DNA of 64,000 bases, taken from assembly GCA_947501105.1 (NCBI GenBank), contig CANMUP010000003.1, positions 372,001 to 436,000 on the forward strand, in the 5' to 3' direction. This DNA is from an uncultured Flaviramulus sp. (GTDB lineage Bacteria; Bacteroidota; Bacteroidia; Flavobacteriales; Flavobacteriaceae). A model generated the notes under the pieces. It did no database searches and was not told the DNA's origin. It worked only from the letters and a program-made list of their open reading frames with translations. Of this stretch, positions 35,964 to 44,260 are shown in pieces. Each line of letters starts with the position of its first letter. Position 1 is the stretch's first letter. The position numbers were made by a program, and so were the translations under genes.

Positions 35964-37592
35964 CTAAACTTGTAGTACCCCCAAGTTAAATTGCTTTTCA
36001 ATAGGAGCGTGGTTAGCTGCTTCAATACCCATACTAACCCACTTTCTTGTGTCAAGAGGATCGATAATTCCATCTGTCCAAATTCTGGCAGCTGCATAAT
36101 ATGGAGAGACTTGATTATCGTATCTATCTTTTATTTTATTGAAAAGTTCGGCTTCCTTTTCAGGAGTAATTTTTTCGCCCTTTTTCTCGAGTGATGCTTT
36201 TTCAATTTGTAATAGAACTTTGGCAGCAGAGTTTCCGCTCATAACAGCAAGTTCAGCACTTGGCCATGCAACAATTAACCTTGGGTCATAAGCTTTTCCA
36301 CACATAGCATAATTTCCTGCACCATAAGAATTACCAATAATAATTGTGAATTTTGGCACAACCGAATTACTTACAGCATTTACCATTTTAGCACCATCTT
36401 TTATAATCCCACCGTGTTCAGACTTGCTACCTACCATAAAACCAGTAACATCTTGTAAAAACACTAATGGTATTTTCTTTTGATTACAATTAGCAATAAA
36501 ACGTGTAGCTTTATCTGCACTGTCATTATAAATAACACCACCAAATTGCATTTCACCTTTTTTGGTTTTCACCAGTTTTCTTTGATTGGCAACAATACCA
36601 ACAGCCCAACCATCAATTCGAGCATAACAGGTTATTATAGTTTGTCCGTAACCAGCTTTGTATTCATCAAATTCTGAATTATCAACTAATCGTTTTATGA
36701 TGTCATACATGTCGTATTGATCTGCACGCGATTTTGGAATAATACCGTAGATTTCTTCAGGATTCTCTTTTGGTTTTTTTATTTCACTTCGATTAAATCC
36801 TGTTTTATCATAATCGCCAATTTTATCAATAATATTTTTTATGGTATCTAAAGCATCTGCATCATCTTTAGCTTTGTAATCAGTAACACCAGAAATTTCA
36901 CAATGTGTCGTTGCTCCACCAAGGGTCTCATTATCTATGGATTCACCAATTGCAGCTTTCACCAAATAGCTTCCAGCTAGAAAAATACTCCCAGTTTTAT
37001 CAACAATCAGTGCTTCATCACTCATAATGGGTAAATAAGCACCACCAGCAACACAACTACCCATAACGGCAGCAATTTGAGTTATACCCATACTACTCAT
37101 AATAGCATTATTTCTAAAAATACGACCAAAATGTTCCTTGTCAGGAAAAATTTCGTCTTGCATGGGTAAATAAACACCAGCAGAGTCTACTAAATAAATT
37201 ATAGGCAACTTATTTTCTATGGCTATTTCTTGAGCCCTTAAATTCTTTTTTCCAGTAATAGGAAACCAAGCACCAGCTTTTACAGTGGCATCATTAGCAA
37301 CAACAATACATTGTTTACCCTTAACGTAACCTATTTTAATCACCACACCACCAGAAGGACAGCCACCATGTTCTGTATACATGTTTTCTCCTGCAAAAGC
37401 GGCAATCTCGATAGATTTTGATTTTGCATCTAATAAATAATCTATACGTTCTCTAGCCGTCATTTTTCCTTTGGCATGATGTTTTTCAATTCTAGATTTT
37501 CCACCGCCAAGGCTAACTTTAGCTAGTCGATTATTTAATTCGGAAAGTAGAAGTTTGTTATAATCTTCATTTTTATTGAAGTTAATATCCAT
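35964..37592 (-). CDS. Acyl-CoA carboxylase, carboxyltransferase (beta) subunit
   Basis: A 542-residue biotin-dependent carboxyltransferase with both crotonase-like halves. N-half: GGGKSRIEKHHAKGKMTARERID, EHGGCPSGGVV, LPIIYLVDSAGVYLPMQDE, and the oxyanion glycines in GSCVAGGAYLPIMSDE. C-half: VFLQDVTGFMVGSKSEHGGIIKDGAKM and IIGNSYGAGNYAMCGKAYDPR. Length and motifs resemble methylcrotonyl-CoA carboxylase beta (leucine breakdown) more than propionyl-CoA carboxylase. The biotin-carboxylase alpha subunit is not in the window, so the acyl-CoA specificity remains open. Confidence 0.9.
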   Translation of the reverse strand: MDINFNKNEDYNKLLLSELNNRLAKVSLGGGKSRIEKHHAKGKMTARERIDYLLDAKSKSIEIAAFAGENMYTEHGGCPSGGVVIKIGYVKGKQCIVVANDATVKAGAWFPITGKKNLRAQEIAIENKLPIIYLVDSAGVYLPMQDEIFPDKEHFGRIFRNNAIMSSMGITQIAAVMGSCVAGGAYLPIMSDEALIVDKTGSIFLAGSYLVKAAIGESIDNETLGGATTHCEISGVTDYKAKDDADALDTIKNIIDKIGDYDKTGFNRSEIKKPKENPEEIYGIIPKSRADQYDMYDIIKRLVDNSEFDEYKAGYGQTIITCYARIDGWAVGIVANQRKLVKTKKGEMQFGGVIYNDSADKATRFIANCNQKKIPLVFLQDVTGFMVGSKSEHGGIIKDGAKMVNAVSNSVVPKFTIIIGNSYGAGNYAMCGKAYDPRLIVAWPSAELAVMSGNSAAKVLLQIEKASLEKKGEKITPEKEAELFNKIKDRYDNQVSPYYAAARIWTDGIIDPLDTRKWVSMGIEAANHAPIEKQFNLGVLQV

Positions 37593-37683
37593 TTATTTTT
37601 TAGTTTGATGCTAATGTACAAAAGTTGTATTTCCCTCGAAAGGGGGAATCTTTTAAATTTTACTGTTAATTATTATTAAAATA

Positions 37684-37714
37684 TATTACATGGAAATATA
37701 TTCCTTGGAATATA
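37684..37714 (+). promoter_or_regulatory. Putative MarR operator sites upstream of the DoxX-like operon
   Basis: The palindrome TATATTCCTTGGAATATA (37697-37714) and a weaker copy TATTACATGGAAATA (37684-37698) share the core TTCCATGGAA with the perfect palindrome at 39102-39119. The stronger site overlaps a TTG (37705-37707), 20 bp before TATATTTG (37728-37735), a sigma-A promoter. A repressor bound here would block RNA polymerase. The MarR gene at 38647 is in this operon, so autorepression is the likely logic. Confidence 0.6.
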
Positions 37715-37758
37715 AAATTATTTATTATATATTTGCACTATAATTTAAAACTATAAAA

Positions 37759-38115
37759 ATGAAAAGAGATAAAATTATTTATTACATCGCTACAGGACTA
37801 TTAACATTATTAATGTTGTTTTCTGTAAATATGTACTTTTTTAAGCATGATGATGTAGCTATCATGTTTACTGGGTTTGGTTATCCAACATACATTATTT
37901 ATCCGTATGCTGTTGCCAAACTTTTAGGATTATTTGCAATTTGGAATCCAAATTTTAAAGTAATTAAAGAATGGGCTTATGCTGGTTTCTTTTTTGCTTT
38001 TATTTTAGCATTTTTCGCACATTATATGATTGGTGATGGCTCACAAACTGGAGCGTTATTGGCTTTAATATTATTAACCGTGTCTTATATTTTTAACAAA
38101 AGAATAAATAACTAA
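37759..38115 (+). CDS. DoxX-like small membrane protein
   Basis: A 118-residue protein with four hydrophobic segments. The pattern FTGFGYPTYIIYPYAVAKLLG and LFAIWNPNFKVIKEWAYAGF is that of the DoxX-like (DoxX_2) family, often found next to flavin reductases and MarR regulators. It begins the operon and is followed 1 bp later by the flavin reductase gene. Its promoter carries putative MarR sites, suggesting inducible expression, perhaps by quinones or other electrophiles (inference). Confidence 0.85.
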   Translation: MKRDKIIYYIATGLLTLLMLFSVNMYFFKHDDVAIMFTGFGYPTYIIYPYAVAKLLGLFAIWNPNFKVIKEWAYAGFFFAFILAFFAHYMIGDGSQTGALLALILLTVSYIFNKRINN

Positions 38116-38116
38116 T

Positions 38117-38647
38117 ATGAAAAATATAATTGCCTTTGCAGGAAGTAACAGTAAAAACTCAATAAACAAGCAGTTAGCAGAATATGCTGCAAGTTTGGTT
38201 AATGATGTTAAAGTAACAGTTTTAGATCTCAATGATTTTGAATTGCCTTTATATGGAATGGATTACGAGATTGAGCATGGTATTCCAGATAATGCTAATA
38301 AATTCTTAGATTATATCAAATCAACTGATGGTATTATTCTATCTTTAGCAGAGCATAATGGTGTTTATTCAGCAGTGTTTAAAAATCTTTTTGATTGGAT
38401 GTCTAGAGCTGATGGAAAACTATGGAGCGAAAAACCAATGTTATTAATGGCAACATCTCCTGGAGCAAGAGGAGGAGCAACTGTTTTAGAAATTGCTAAA
38501 GGTCGTTTTCCTTTTATGGGAGGCAATATTGTTGCAGATTTTAGTTTTCCTTCCTTTAATGCTAATTTTTCTGAAGGGAAAATTTCTAATAAAGAATTAA
38601 ATAATGAATTGTTAAAGCAAATTTCTGTTTTTGAAGAAACTATTTAA
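38117..38647 (+). CDS. NAD(P)H-dependent FMN reductase/oxidoreductase
   Basis: A 176-residue flavodoxin-fold protein. The FMN-phosphate loop AGSNSKNSINKQLAEY opens the protein. LSLAEHNGVYSAVFKNLFDWMSR (about residues 75-97) and the flavin-binding SPGARGGATVLE (about 114-125) are the family marks of chromate/azo/quinone reductases (NADPH-dependent FMN reductase). It may reduce quinones to protect the cell. Its stop overlaps the MarR start, so the three genes are translationally linked. Confidence 0.9.
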   Translation: MKNIIAFAGSNSKNSINKQLAEYAASLVNDVKVTVLDLNDFELPLYGMDYEIEHGIPDNANKFLDYIKSTDGIILSLAEHNGVYSAVFKNLFDWMSRADGKLWSEKPMLLMATSPGARGGATVLEIAKGRFPFMGGNIVADFSFPSFNANFSEGKISNKELNNELLKQISVFEETI

Positions 38648-39084
38648 TGGGTAATATTTCTAAAGATATAAATTCTACATTTCCTAATAATAAGGTGAAG
38701 GCTTTACTGAATATAATATATACTGCAAATTGGATTAGTAGCAAACAGAATACTTTTTTTAAGCCTTATGGTATTTCTCCGCAACAGTTTAATATTTTAA
38801 GAATTCTTCGCGGAGCTGGAGAAGCCATTAAAGTACAAACTATTAAAGAGCGAATGCTAGAGAGGGCTCCAAATGCTACACGTTTAATGGATAAACTGTG
38901 TGATAAACAATTAATTGAGCGTTTGCAATGTCCAGATGATAGGAGAGTTGTACATATTAATATAACAAAGAAAGGATTAGAATTATTAGATGAAATAAGT
39001 AAGCAAATGAAGTCAGATTACATAGATAATCTAACAGAAGAAGAAGCAGGTCTTTTAAGTGATTTGCTAGATAAAATACGCTAA
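38647..39084 (+). CDS. MarR family transcriptional regulator
   Basis: A 145-residue winged-helix regulator. The recognition helix region is GEAIKVQTIKERMLERAPN followed by ATRLMDKLCDKQLIER, and the wing carries the typical DDRRVVHINITKKG (about residues 98-111). Two helices at each end should give the usual dimer. It overlaps the flavin reductase gene by 1 bp. Palindromes with the core TTCC(A/T)TGGAA occur before its operon and before pirin, so these are its probable operators. Confidence 0.92.
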   Translation: MGNISKDINSTFPNNKVKALLNIIYTANWISSKQNTFFKPYGISPQQFNILRILRGAGEAIKVQTIKERMLERAPNATRLMDKLCDKQLIERLQCPDDRRVVHINITKKGLELLDEISKQMKSDYIDNLTEEEAGLLSDLLDKIR

Positions 39085-39101
39085 GTATTTTTTTAATCAA
39101 A

Positions 39102-39119
39102 TAGTTTCCATGGAAACTA
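39102..39119 (+). promoter_or_regulatory. Perfect 18-bp palindrome upstream of pirin, probable MarR operator
   Basis: TAGTTTCCATGGAAACTA is a perfect inverted repeat, 16 bp before the pirin start codon and 18 bp after the MarR stop. Its core TTCCATGGAA recurs in diverged form upstream of the DoxX-like gene. It likely gives pirin its own control by the same regulator. Confidence 0.65.
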
Positions 39120-39134
39120 AAAAAAGTAAAGATT

Positions 39135-40007
39135 ATGGAATTAAATACAATAAAAAGAGTAGGGCGAAGTGATTTTGTAAACATGGGGCCAATAAAATTG
39201 CGTCAACCCATACCTACACAAGATATAGAAATGATAGATCCTTTTATATTATTACACCATTATGGTCCTTATAATATAGATGAAATGAATAACCCTTTTG
39301 ATTTAGGACCTCATCCACATCGTGGATTTGAACCCATAACCTTTTTAATTCAAGGAGAACAATTGCATAGAGATTCTCTTGGGCATGAAAGCATTGTTAG
39401 ATCAGGAGATGTACAATGGACAACAGCTGGTCGTGGAATAATTCATGCTGAAGGTCCAACAAAGGATTTTGTTAAAAAAGGAGGAACTCTAGAAGGGATT
39501 CAATTATGGTTAAACTTGCCAGCAGAAAAGAAAATGATTCAACCTAATTATCAGCATGTAAAACATGAAGACTTTAAGGTTGTGCTTTCTGAGGATGGTA
39601 AAGTTGCTATTCAAGTTGTTGCAGGAGTTCTTGATGGTAAGAGCGGAAGGATTGCTACGCAAACTTCTGTGAATGCTTACATGATAGACATAGAAGAAAG
39701 TGGAGAACATTTTATTTCAATAGATAATACGCATCAATCTGTATTGTACTTACTCAATGGAAACGTAAGTGTTAATGACGATATAGAATTAGTCAAAGAT
39801 AAAAATCAATTGATTGAATTTAATCAAGATGGACAAGGCTTTAAGATAAAAGGAAATACTAAAAGTAAATTACTCTTTTTATCTGGAACGCCTTTTAAAG
39901 AAAAAGTAACAAGTTGGGGACCATATGTAATGAATACCCAAACCGAAATTATGGAAGCATTGCGTGATTATCAAATGGGTAAAATGGGATTTCTTCCTGC
40001 GAGTTAA
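39135..40007 (+). CDS. Pirin family protein (bicupin, possible quercetinase)
   Basis: A 290-residue two-cupin protein. The metal-binding residues of the N-terminal cupin are visible: PHPHRGFEPIT (His pair, about residues 58-60), LHRDSLGHES (His, about 76-83) and GRGIIHAEGP (His and Glu, about 98-107). Pirins bind iron; some cleave quercetin and others act as regulators. It follows the MarR gene behind a palindromic operator, consistent with an aromatic- or quinone-response regulon. A terminator follows directly. Confidence 0.9.
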   Translation: MELNTIKRVGRSDFVNMGPIKLRQPIPTQDIEMIDPFILLHHYGPYNIDEMNNPFDLGPHPHRGFEPITFLIQGEQLHRDSLGHESIVRSGDVQWTTAGRGIIHAEGPTKDFVKKGGTLEGIQLWLNLPAEKKMIQPNYQHVKHEDFKVVLSEDGKVAIQVVAGVLDGKSGRIATQTSVNAYMIDIEESGEHFISIDNTHQSVLYLLNGNVSVNDDIELVKDKNQLIEFNQDGQGFKIKGNTKSKLLFLSGTPFKEKVTSWGPYVMNTQTEIMEALRDYQMGKMGFLPAS

Positions 40008-40008
40008 T

Positions 40009-40038
40009 AAAAAGCATCCTAGATAGGATGCTTTTTTT
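40009..40038 (+). terminator. Rho-independent terminator after pirin
   Basis: AAAAAGCATCCT and AGGATGCTTTTT pair perfectly around AGAT, with a run of seven T at the end. It starts 1 bp past the pirin stop codon. Confidence 0.9.
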
Positions 40039-40094
40039 ATCTAAAAAAGCGATATTTGCTTTTAGACTAACCACCAAAATTTAAGATTAAGATT

Positions 40095-40277
40095 ATGGCA
40101 ATGAATAAAAATACTGTGCTAGCATGGGCTACCACAATTATGATTATAGTAGGATTAGCATTAATAGCATTGGGAGCTTTTAGATATGACGATGTTGCTG
40201 GCTGGGGTTTTGCAGCAGTTGGTATTGGCTTTTTTGCAATTGCCTGGGTGTTTAATGCATTAAAAGGAAGAGTGTAA
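40095..40277 (+). CDS. CAL67264-type small membrane protein
   Basis: A 60-residue protein with two membrane helices (NTVLAWATTIMIIVGLALIALGAF, and AAVGIGFFAIAWVFNAL) joined by a short polar loop with an Asp-Asp. It matches my memory of a small family conserved in Flavobacteriaceae (named CAL67264 in some annotations), of unknown function. Its stop codon overlaps the EttA start by 1 bp, so it is probably translated with the ABC-F gene. Confidence 0.85.
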   Translation: MAMNKNTVLAWATTIMIIVGLALIALGAFRYDDVAGWGFAAVGIGFFAIAWVFNALKGRV

Positions 40278-41968
40278 TGAGTGACGATAAAAAGATAATT
40301 TTTTCAATGTCTGGTGTAACCAAGACATTTCAAAGTGCAAACACGCCAGTTTTAAAGAATATTTACTTAAGCTTCTTCTATGGAGCGAAAATTGGAATTC
40401 TTGGGCTCAATGGTTCTGGTAAATCAACCCTTTTAAAAATTATTGCAGGGGTTGATAAAAATTACCAAGGAGATGTGGTGTTTTCTCAAGACTATTCTGT
40501 TGGTTATTTAGAACAAGAACCAAAGTTAGATGAAGAGAAAACTGTAATGGAGGTAGTTCGAGAAGGAGCTGCCGAAACCGTTGCTATTCTTGACGAGTAT
40601 AATAAGATAAACGATATGTTTGGATTAGAAGAGGTATATTCTAATCCAGATAAGATGGAAAAACTTATGAACCGTCAAGCAGAATTACAAGATCAGATTG
40701 ATGCTGCTAATGCATGGGAGCTTGATACCAAGCTAGAAATTGCCATGGATGCTTTACGTACTCCTGATGGGGATAAAAAAATTGGTGTACTATCTGGTGG
40801 AGAACGACGTCGTGTTGCTTTATGTCGCTTGCTTTTGCAAGAACCAGATGTACTATTACTCGATGAGCCAACAAACCATTTAGATGCAGAATCTGTGCAT
40901 TGGTTAGAGCATCATTTAGCGCAATATAAAGGAACCGTAATTGCTGTAACGCACGATAGATATTTTTTAGACAATGTTGCCGGTTGGATTTTAGAGTTGG
41001 ATAGAGGAGAAGGTATTCCTTGGAAAGGTAACTATTCGTCTTGGTTAGATCAAAAATCGAAGCGATTAGCACAAGAAAGTAAAACGGCATCAAAACGTCA
41101 AAAAACCTTAGAACGTGAGTTAGAATGGGTTCGCCAAGGAGCAAAAGGACGTCAAACAAAGCAAAAAGCGCGTTTAAAGAATTATGATAAGCTAATGAGT
41201 CAAGATCAAAAGCAACTTGACGAAAAGTTAGAAATCTATATTCCTAATGGGCCACGTCTTGGTACAAATGTTATAGAGGCTAAGGGTGTTGCAAAAGGTT
41301 ATGACGATAAGTTATTATATGATGATTTAAGTTTCAATCTGCCACAAGCCGGAATTGTTGGTGTAATTGGCCCAAACGGAGCTGGTAAAACAACTATTTT
41401 TAGAATGATAATGGGAGAAGAAACACCCGATAAAGGTGAGTTTATTGTAGGCGATACTGCTAAAATAGCCTACGTAGATCAGAAGCATTCTAATATTGAT
41501 TCTAATAAAACCATTTGGCAAAACTTTAGTGACGAGCAAGAGTTAGTTATGATGGGAGGAAAACAAGTGAATTCTCGTGCGTATTTAAGTCGTTTTAATT
41601 TTTCTGGAAGCGAGCAAAATAAAAAAGTAAATTTACTTTCTGGTGGTGAACGTAACCGTTTACATTTAGCAATGACACTTAAAGAAGAAGGTAATGTGTT
41701 ACTTTTAGATGAGCCAACTAATGATCTTGATGTCAACACATTAAGAGCGTTAGAGGAAGGTCTTGAAAACTTTGCAGGTTGCGCTGTAGTGATTAGTCAC
41801 GATCGTTGGTTTTTAGATCGTATATGTACTCATATTTTAGCTTTTGAAGGGGATAGTCAAGTATATTTCTTCGAAGGTGGTTTTAGCGATTATGAAGAAA
41901 ATAAAAAGAAACGCCTTGGTGGAGATTTAATACCGAAACGAATTAAATACAAAAAGTTAATTAGATAA
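40277..41968 (+). CDS. ettA: Energy-dependent translational throttle protein EttA (ABC-F ATPase)
   Basis: A 563-residue ABC-F protein with two ATPase domains and no membrane part. Domain 1: GLNGSGKST, LSGGERRRVAL, LLLDEPTNHLD. Domain 2: GPNGAGKTT, LSGGERNRLHLA, LLLDEPTNDLD. The inter-domain linker is rich in basic residues (KSKRLAQESKTASKRQKTLE). The arm insertion after the first Walker A is EttA-like. EttA binds the ribosomal E site and gates the first steps of elongation according to ATP/ADP. It overlaps the small membrane gene by 1 bp. Confidence 0.93.
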   Translation: MSDDKKIIFSMSGVTKTFQSANTPVLKNIYLSFFYGAKIGILGLNGSGKSTLLKIIAGVDKNYQGDVVFSQDYSVGYLEQEPKLDEEKTVMEVVREGAAETVAILDEYNKINDMFGLEEVYSNPDKMEKLMNRQAELQDQIDAANAWELDTKLEIAMDALRTPDGDKKIGVLSGGERRRVALCRLLLQEPDVLLLDEPTNHLDAESVHWLEHHLAQYKGTVIAVTHDRYFLDNVAGWILELDRGEGIPWKGNYSSWLDQKSKRLAQESKTASKRQKTLERELEWVRQGAKGRQTKQKARLKNYDKLMSQDQKQLDEKLEIYIPNGPRLGTNVIEAKGVAKGYDDKLLYDDLSFNLPQAGIVGVIGPNGAGKTTIFRMIMGEETPDKGEFIVGDTAKIAYVDQKHSNIDSNKTIWQNFSDEQELVMMGGKQVNSRAYLSRFNFSGSEQNKKVNLLSGGERNRLHLAMTLKEEGNVLLLDEPTNDLDVNTLRALEEGLENFAGCAVVISHDRWFLDRICTHILAFEGDSQVYFFEGGFSDYEENKKKRLGGDLIPKRIKYKKLIR

Positions 41969-41974
41969 AAACAT

Positions 41975-42010
41975 AAATAAATGCTCACTGAAAAGTGGGC
42001 ATTTTTATTT
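41975..42010 (+). terminator. Hairpin terminator after ettA
   Basis: AAATAAATGCTCAC and GTGGGCATTTTTATTT pair with one G-T type mismatch around TGAAAA. The T-rich end suits transcripts from ettA; the A-rich start also lets it serve the minus-strand small genes. Confidence 0.75.
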
Positions 42011-42181
42011 ATATGAATGATTAGAACCTAATTTATAATTGTTAAGGTTTAGGTTCATAATATAATCTCTATTTAGGTTGAACTTTTTTATTTCATTTTC
42101 CCATTGTTTACTCAATATAATTCTTCGGTATAACAATTCAATAAAATATGTTGCAATAAATGTAAGAACCAGAGTTGTCAT
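42005..42181 (-). CDS. Possible 58-residue small membrane protein
   Basis: A short frame from ATG 42181 to TAA 42005. It has one hydrophobic segment (LVLTFIATYFIELLY), then a basic, polar tail with RRIILSKQWENEIKKFN. It starts 12 bp after the stop of a better supported small membrane gene on the same strand and could be its operon partner. It overlaps the ettA terminator at its end. No homologue is known to me; it could be spurious. Confidence 0.35.
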   Translation of the reverse strand: MTTLVLTFIATYFIELLYRRIILSKQWENEIKKFNLNRDYIMNLNLNNYKLGSNHSYK

Positions 42182-42193
42182 ATTTGAATTGTA

Positions 42194-42430
42194 TTAATTA
42201 CCACCATACATATGGCCATCAGTAAAATCTTTATAAGGCTTTTTATTTTCATCATCAATAGTAGTATTCATACTATTTAAGCGTTCATTTTCTTTTTTAA
42301 GCTTATACGATTTTCTAACACCGAGTATAAGTAAAAAAGAAAAAATGACAACAACAATAATTAATATTGTTACTATATCAGCTTGGTTAATTAGAGGGAT
42401 GCAACTTAAATTAAGAGCTTTTAGTAGCAT
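42194..42430 (-). CDS. Small single-pass membrane protein, unknown function
   Basis: A 78-residue protein. One strong membrane helix (IVTILIIVVVIFSFLLILGV, about residues 19-38) is followed by a basic coiled-coil-like stretch (RKSYKLKKENERLNS) and a polar tail ending KPYKDFTDGHMYGGN. This type, helix plus DENKKPYKDFTDGH tail, looks like a conserved flavobacterial protein. A TATATTTG box on the minus strand (42464-42471) lies 34 bp upstream and may be its -7 element. Confidence 0.65.
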   Translation of the reverse strand: MLLKALNLSCIPLINQADIVTILIIVVVIFSFLLILGVRKSYKLKKENERLNSMNTTIDDENKKPYKDFTDGHMYGGN

Positions 42431-42734
42431 TAGGCGGTATTTTTATTTGGGTTAATAGCTATTCAAATATACTGTTTTTTTACTAATTATTACTTGTAAT
42501 AATTGTATCTATTTGCATTTAAGATGTTTACGATTTACTAAGGACTCAGATATACGTACTATTCTGAATGAAAATTAATTTCAAAAGTTAGTTCTTAAAG
42601 AGCATTAAGTTAATAATGTAACATTTTATTAACTTTTTATACCAATAATTTAAGCAGTATAAATTTTAAAATTGATATTTTTTGACGAAATTGCTTGTCC
42701 GTAAAATTGTTCAACCTTAAATACAGTATATAAC
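42431..42734. other. Intergenic region upstream of the AAA+/coiled-coil cluster
   Basis: 304 bp, AT-rich, with no credible gene. It separates the divergent small membrane gene from the 448-residue coiled-coil gene and must hold the promoter of the large cluster. Apart from the TATATTTG box for the minus gene, I see only imperfect promoter-like stretches (TATAAATTTT near 42659). Confidence 0.5.
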
Positions 42735-44081
42735 ATGTCAGATGATTTTGATTTATTAGAAACCTCTTCAAACGAAAAAGCCGAAAAAGTAGATGTTAAT
42801 TGGGGAAAAGCCATTGATACTATGAAATCTAAATTATCTCAAGAAGATGATCCTGAAGTTCGACAAAAAATATTAAACGCCACTTTAGATGATGTGGTGC
42901 ATATGGCAGAAAAAGATAGAACAACGCTTTTAGATGCTATAAAGGATTTAACCGATTATCAAGATGAAGTTGGAATTATTTTCGAAAAATTTTCTGCACT
43001 TAATGCAACAGAACAAAAAGTAATTGATGATGCTCAAAAAGCTTTAGAGCGAGCCAAAATTGAATTAGAAGATGCCGAAGCAAAACCAAATACTTGGTGG
43101 AATAACCTTTGGGGACGTAAGAGTAAAATAAAAAAGGCTCAAGACGAGTTAAAAGCAGCTGAAAAAGTACGTGCTGGTGCAGATAATAAAGCAAAGGCAA
43201 TGTTTCAAGAACGTATTGAAAGTGCAGATATACAAACACTTTTAAGTGAATTGTCATATAAATCTCAAGCGGCTGTTAGTCGTCTTAAAAATAGAGAGGT
43301 AGAGATAAAAGAAGTAGAAGAAAAACTAAAAGACGCTATTGTTGAAGCATCTAAGAATCATACCAAGGCTTTAGAAAAAAAGAAAGAGGTTGAAGCAAAA
43401 TTAGAAGAGCAATATGCACTTTTAAAACAGGCTCGTCAAGAACTTGAGGATATTGCCGATAAACAATCTGCCGAATATGCAGAAGCTATAGGTAAAGTAA
43501 CAACTTTAGAACAAAAGGTTGAAGAATTAGAAGGTCTTAAAAATGCTTATACCACGCTCGCAGCTAGTAAAGATAGTTTTGTACACAAGCACAATTTGAC
43601 TATTAAGGTATTAACTTCTTTGCGCAGTAATTTGCAAACGCATCGTGCTAAATTAAAGAGTGATACCGAAGAAAGGCTTAAGTATTATGATGGTTATGTT
43701 GTGGCTTTAAAAGCAAGAACAGACCAAGAATTTGCTGCTATTTTAGAGCATTTAGGAGTTAAAACCGATGAGCACATTGGTGAAACTTTAGCATCTATGC
43801 ATACGGCTAGTGCGAAAGCGCGTCAAGATATGATGGATAATATACCAGTACACGAAAAAGTAATGCAAGGTGTTTACAGTAGTTATGCTGAGGCTTTACA
43901 AGAAATTCGTGCAAAAGATAGCGACATCCAAAAGAATTTTGCAGAGCGATACGGCATCGATATGAAAGAGATTTTTGAAGATTATTATAAAGCAGATGCT
44001 AGCAAACCATCTGATGGTGATGGAGAAGGTGATAAGCCAAGTCCAAAACCAGAAGCTAACGACGACGATTTATTAAGTTAA
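42735..44081 (+). CDS. Long coiled-coil protein, first gene of an uncharacterised AAA+ cluster
   Basis: A 448-residue soluble protein without signal or membrane segment. It is almost all helical and charged: an N-terminal part (1-110), a short Trp-rich hinge (NTWWNNLWGRKSKIKK, about 118-133), then a long coiled coil (about 135-285, with runs such as EVEAKLEEQYALLKQ), a further helical part (about 290-420), and an acidic tail ending DDDLLS. It superficially resembles helical tellurite/toxic-anion (TelA-like) proteins, but I see no decisive motif. As first gene of a same-strand set with an AAA+ ATPase, it may be a substrate, adaptor or filament-forming partner (inference). Confidence 0.8.
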   Translation: MSDDFDLLETSSNEKAEKVDVNWGKAIDTMKSKLSQEDDPEVRQKILNATLDDVVHMAEKDRTTLLDAIKDLTDYQDEVGIIFEKFSALNATEQKVIDDAQKALERAKIELEDAEAKPNTWWNNLWGRKSKIKKAQDELKAAEKVRAGADNKAKAMFQERIESADIQTLLSELSYKSQAAVSRLKNREVEIKEVEEKLKDAIVEASKNHTKALEKKKEVEAKLEEQYALLKQARQELEDIADKQSAEYAEAIGKVTTLEQKVEELEGLKNAYTTLAASKDSFVHKHNLTIKVLTSLRSNLQTHRAKLKSDTEERLKYYDGYVVALKARTDQEFAAILEHLGVKTDEHIGETLASMHTASAKARQDMMDNIPVHEKVMQGVYSSYAEALQEIRAKDSDIQKNFAERYGIDMKEIFEDYYKADASKPSDGDGEGDKPSPKPEANDDDLLS

Positions 44082-44085
44082 TATT

Positions 44086-44105
44086 ATTCCTGTGAAGGCA
44101 GGAAT
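44086..44105. repeat. Short palindromic intergenic repeat unit
   Basis: ATTCCTGTGAAGGCAGGAAT can fold (ATTCCTG/CAGGAAT, six-base loop). It is followed by CTC, recalling the CCTGCGAAGGCAGGAATC type repeats found in many genomes. It lies 4 bp after a stop codon and may also protect the mRNA 3' end. Confidence 0.45.
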
Positions 44106-44147
44106 CTCATCAAATAAAACTATAAATTCTGTGGTATTCTCCGTACT

Positions 44148-44224
44148 GCGTTAAGGATTGAGGCATTTGTTGGAGCTCCTTGAAAAGAGCGACTGCCGAA
44201 AGCCTGACCCTTACGGGTAACGCC
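44148..44224 (+). repeat. Dispersed intergenic repeat, family A, copy 2
   Basis: GCGTTAAGGATTG at the head and GAAAGCCTGACCC...GGGTAACGCC at the tail match the element at 4139-4290. The middle here is short (GGAGCTCC centre, with no CTTTTTAAAA arms). It runs through the first codons of the longest possible frame of the next gene, which is one reason that gene's start was moved downstream. Confidence 0.6.
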
Positions 44225-44229
44225 CTAAA

Positions 44230-44247
44230 AATTGACAATTGTCAATT
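44230..44247. repeat. AATTGACAATTGTCAATT perfect palindrome before the 354-residue gene
   Basis: An 18-bp perfect inverted repeat, 13 bp before the chosen start codon at 44261. Similar CAATTGTCAATT strings are frequent in gaps of this lineage, so it may be a repeat end or an operator/translation hairpin. I cannot decide. Confidence 0.4.
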
Positions 44248-44260
44248 ATCAATTGAAAAC

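Noticed and set aside
42735-44081. Calling the coiled-coil protein TelA (tellurite resistance)
   Set aside because: Only general helical similarity; I could not see a defining TelA motif, and no TerB/TerC/TerD partners are nearby.
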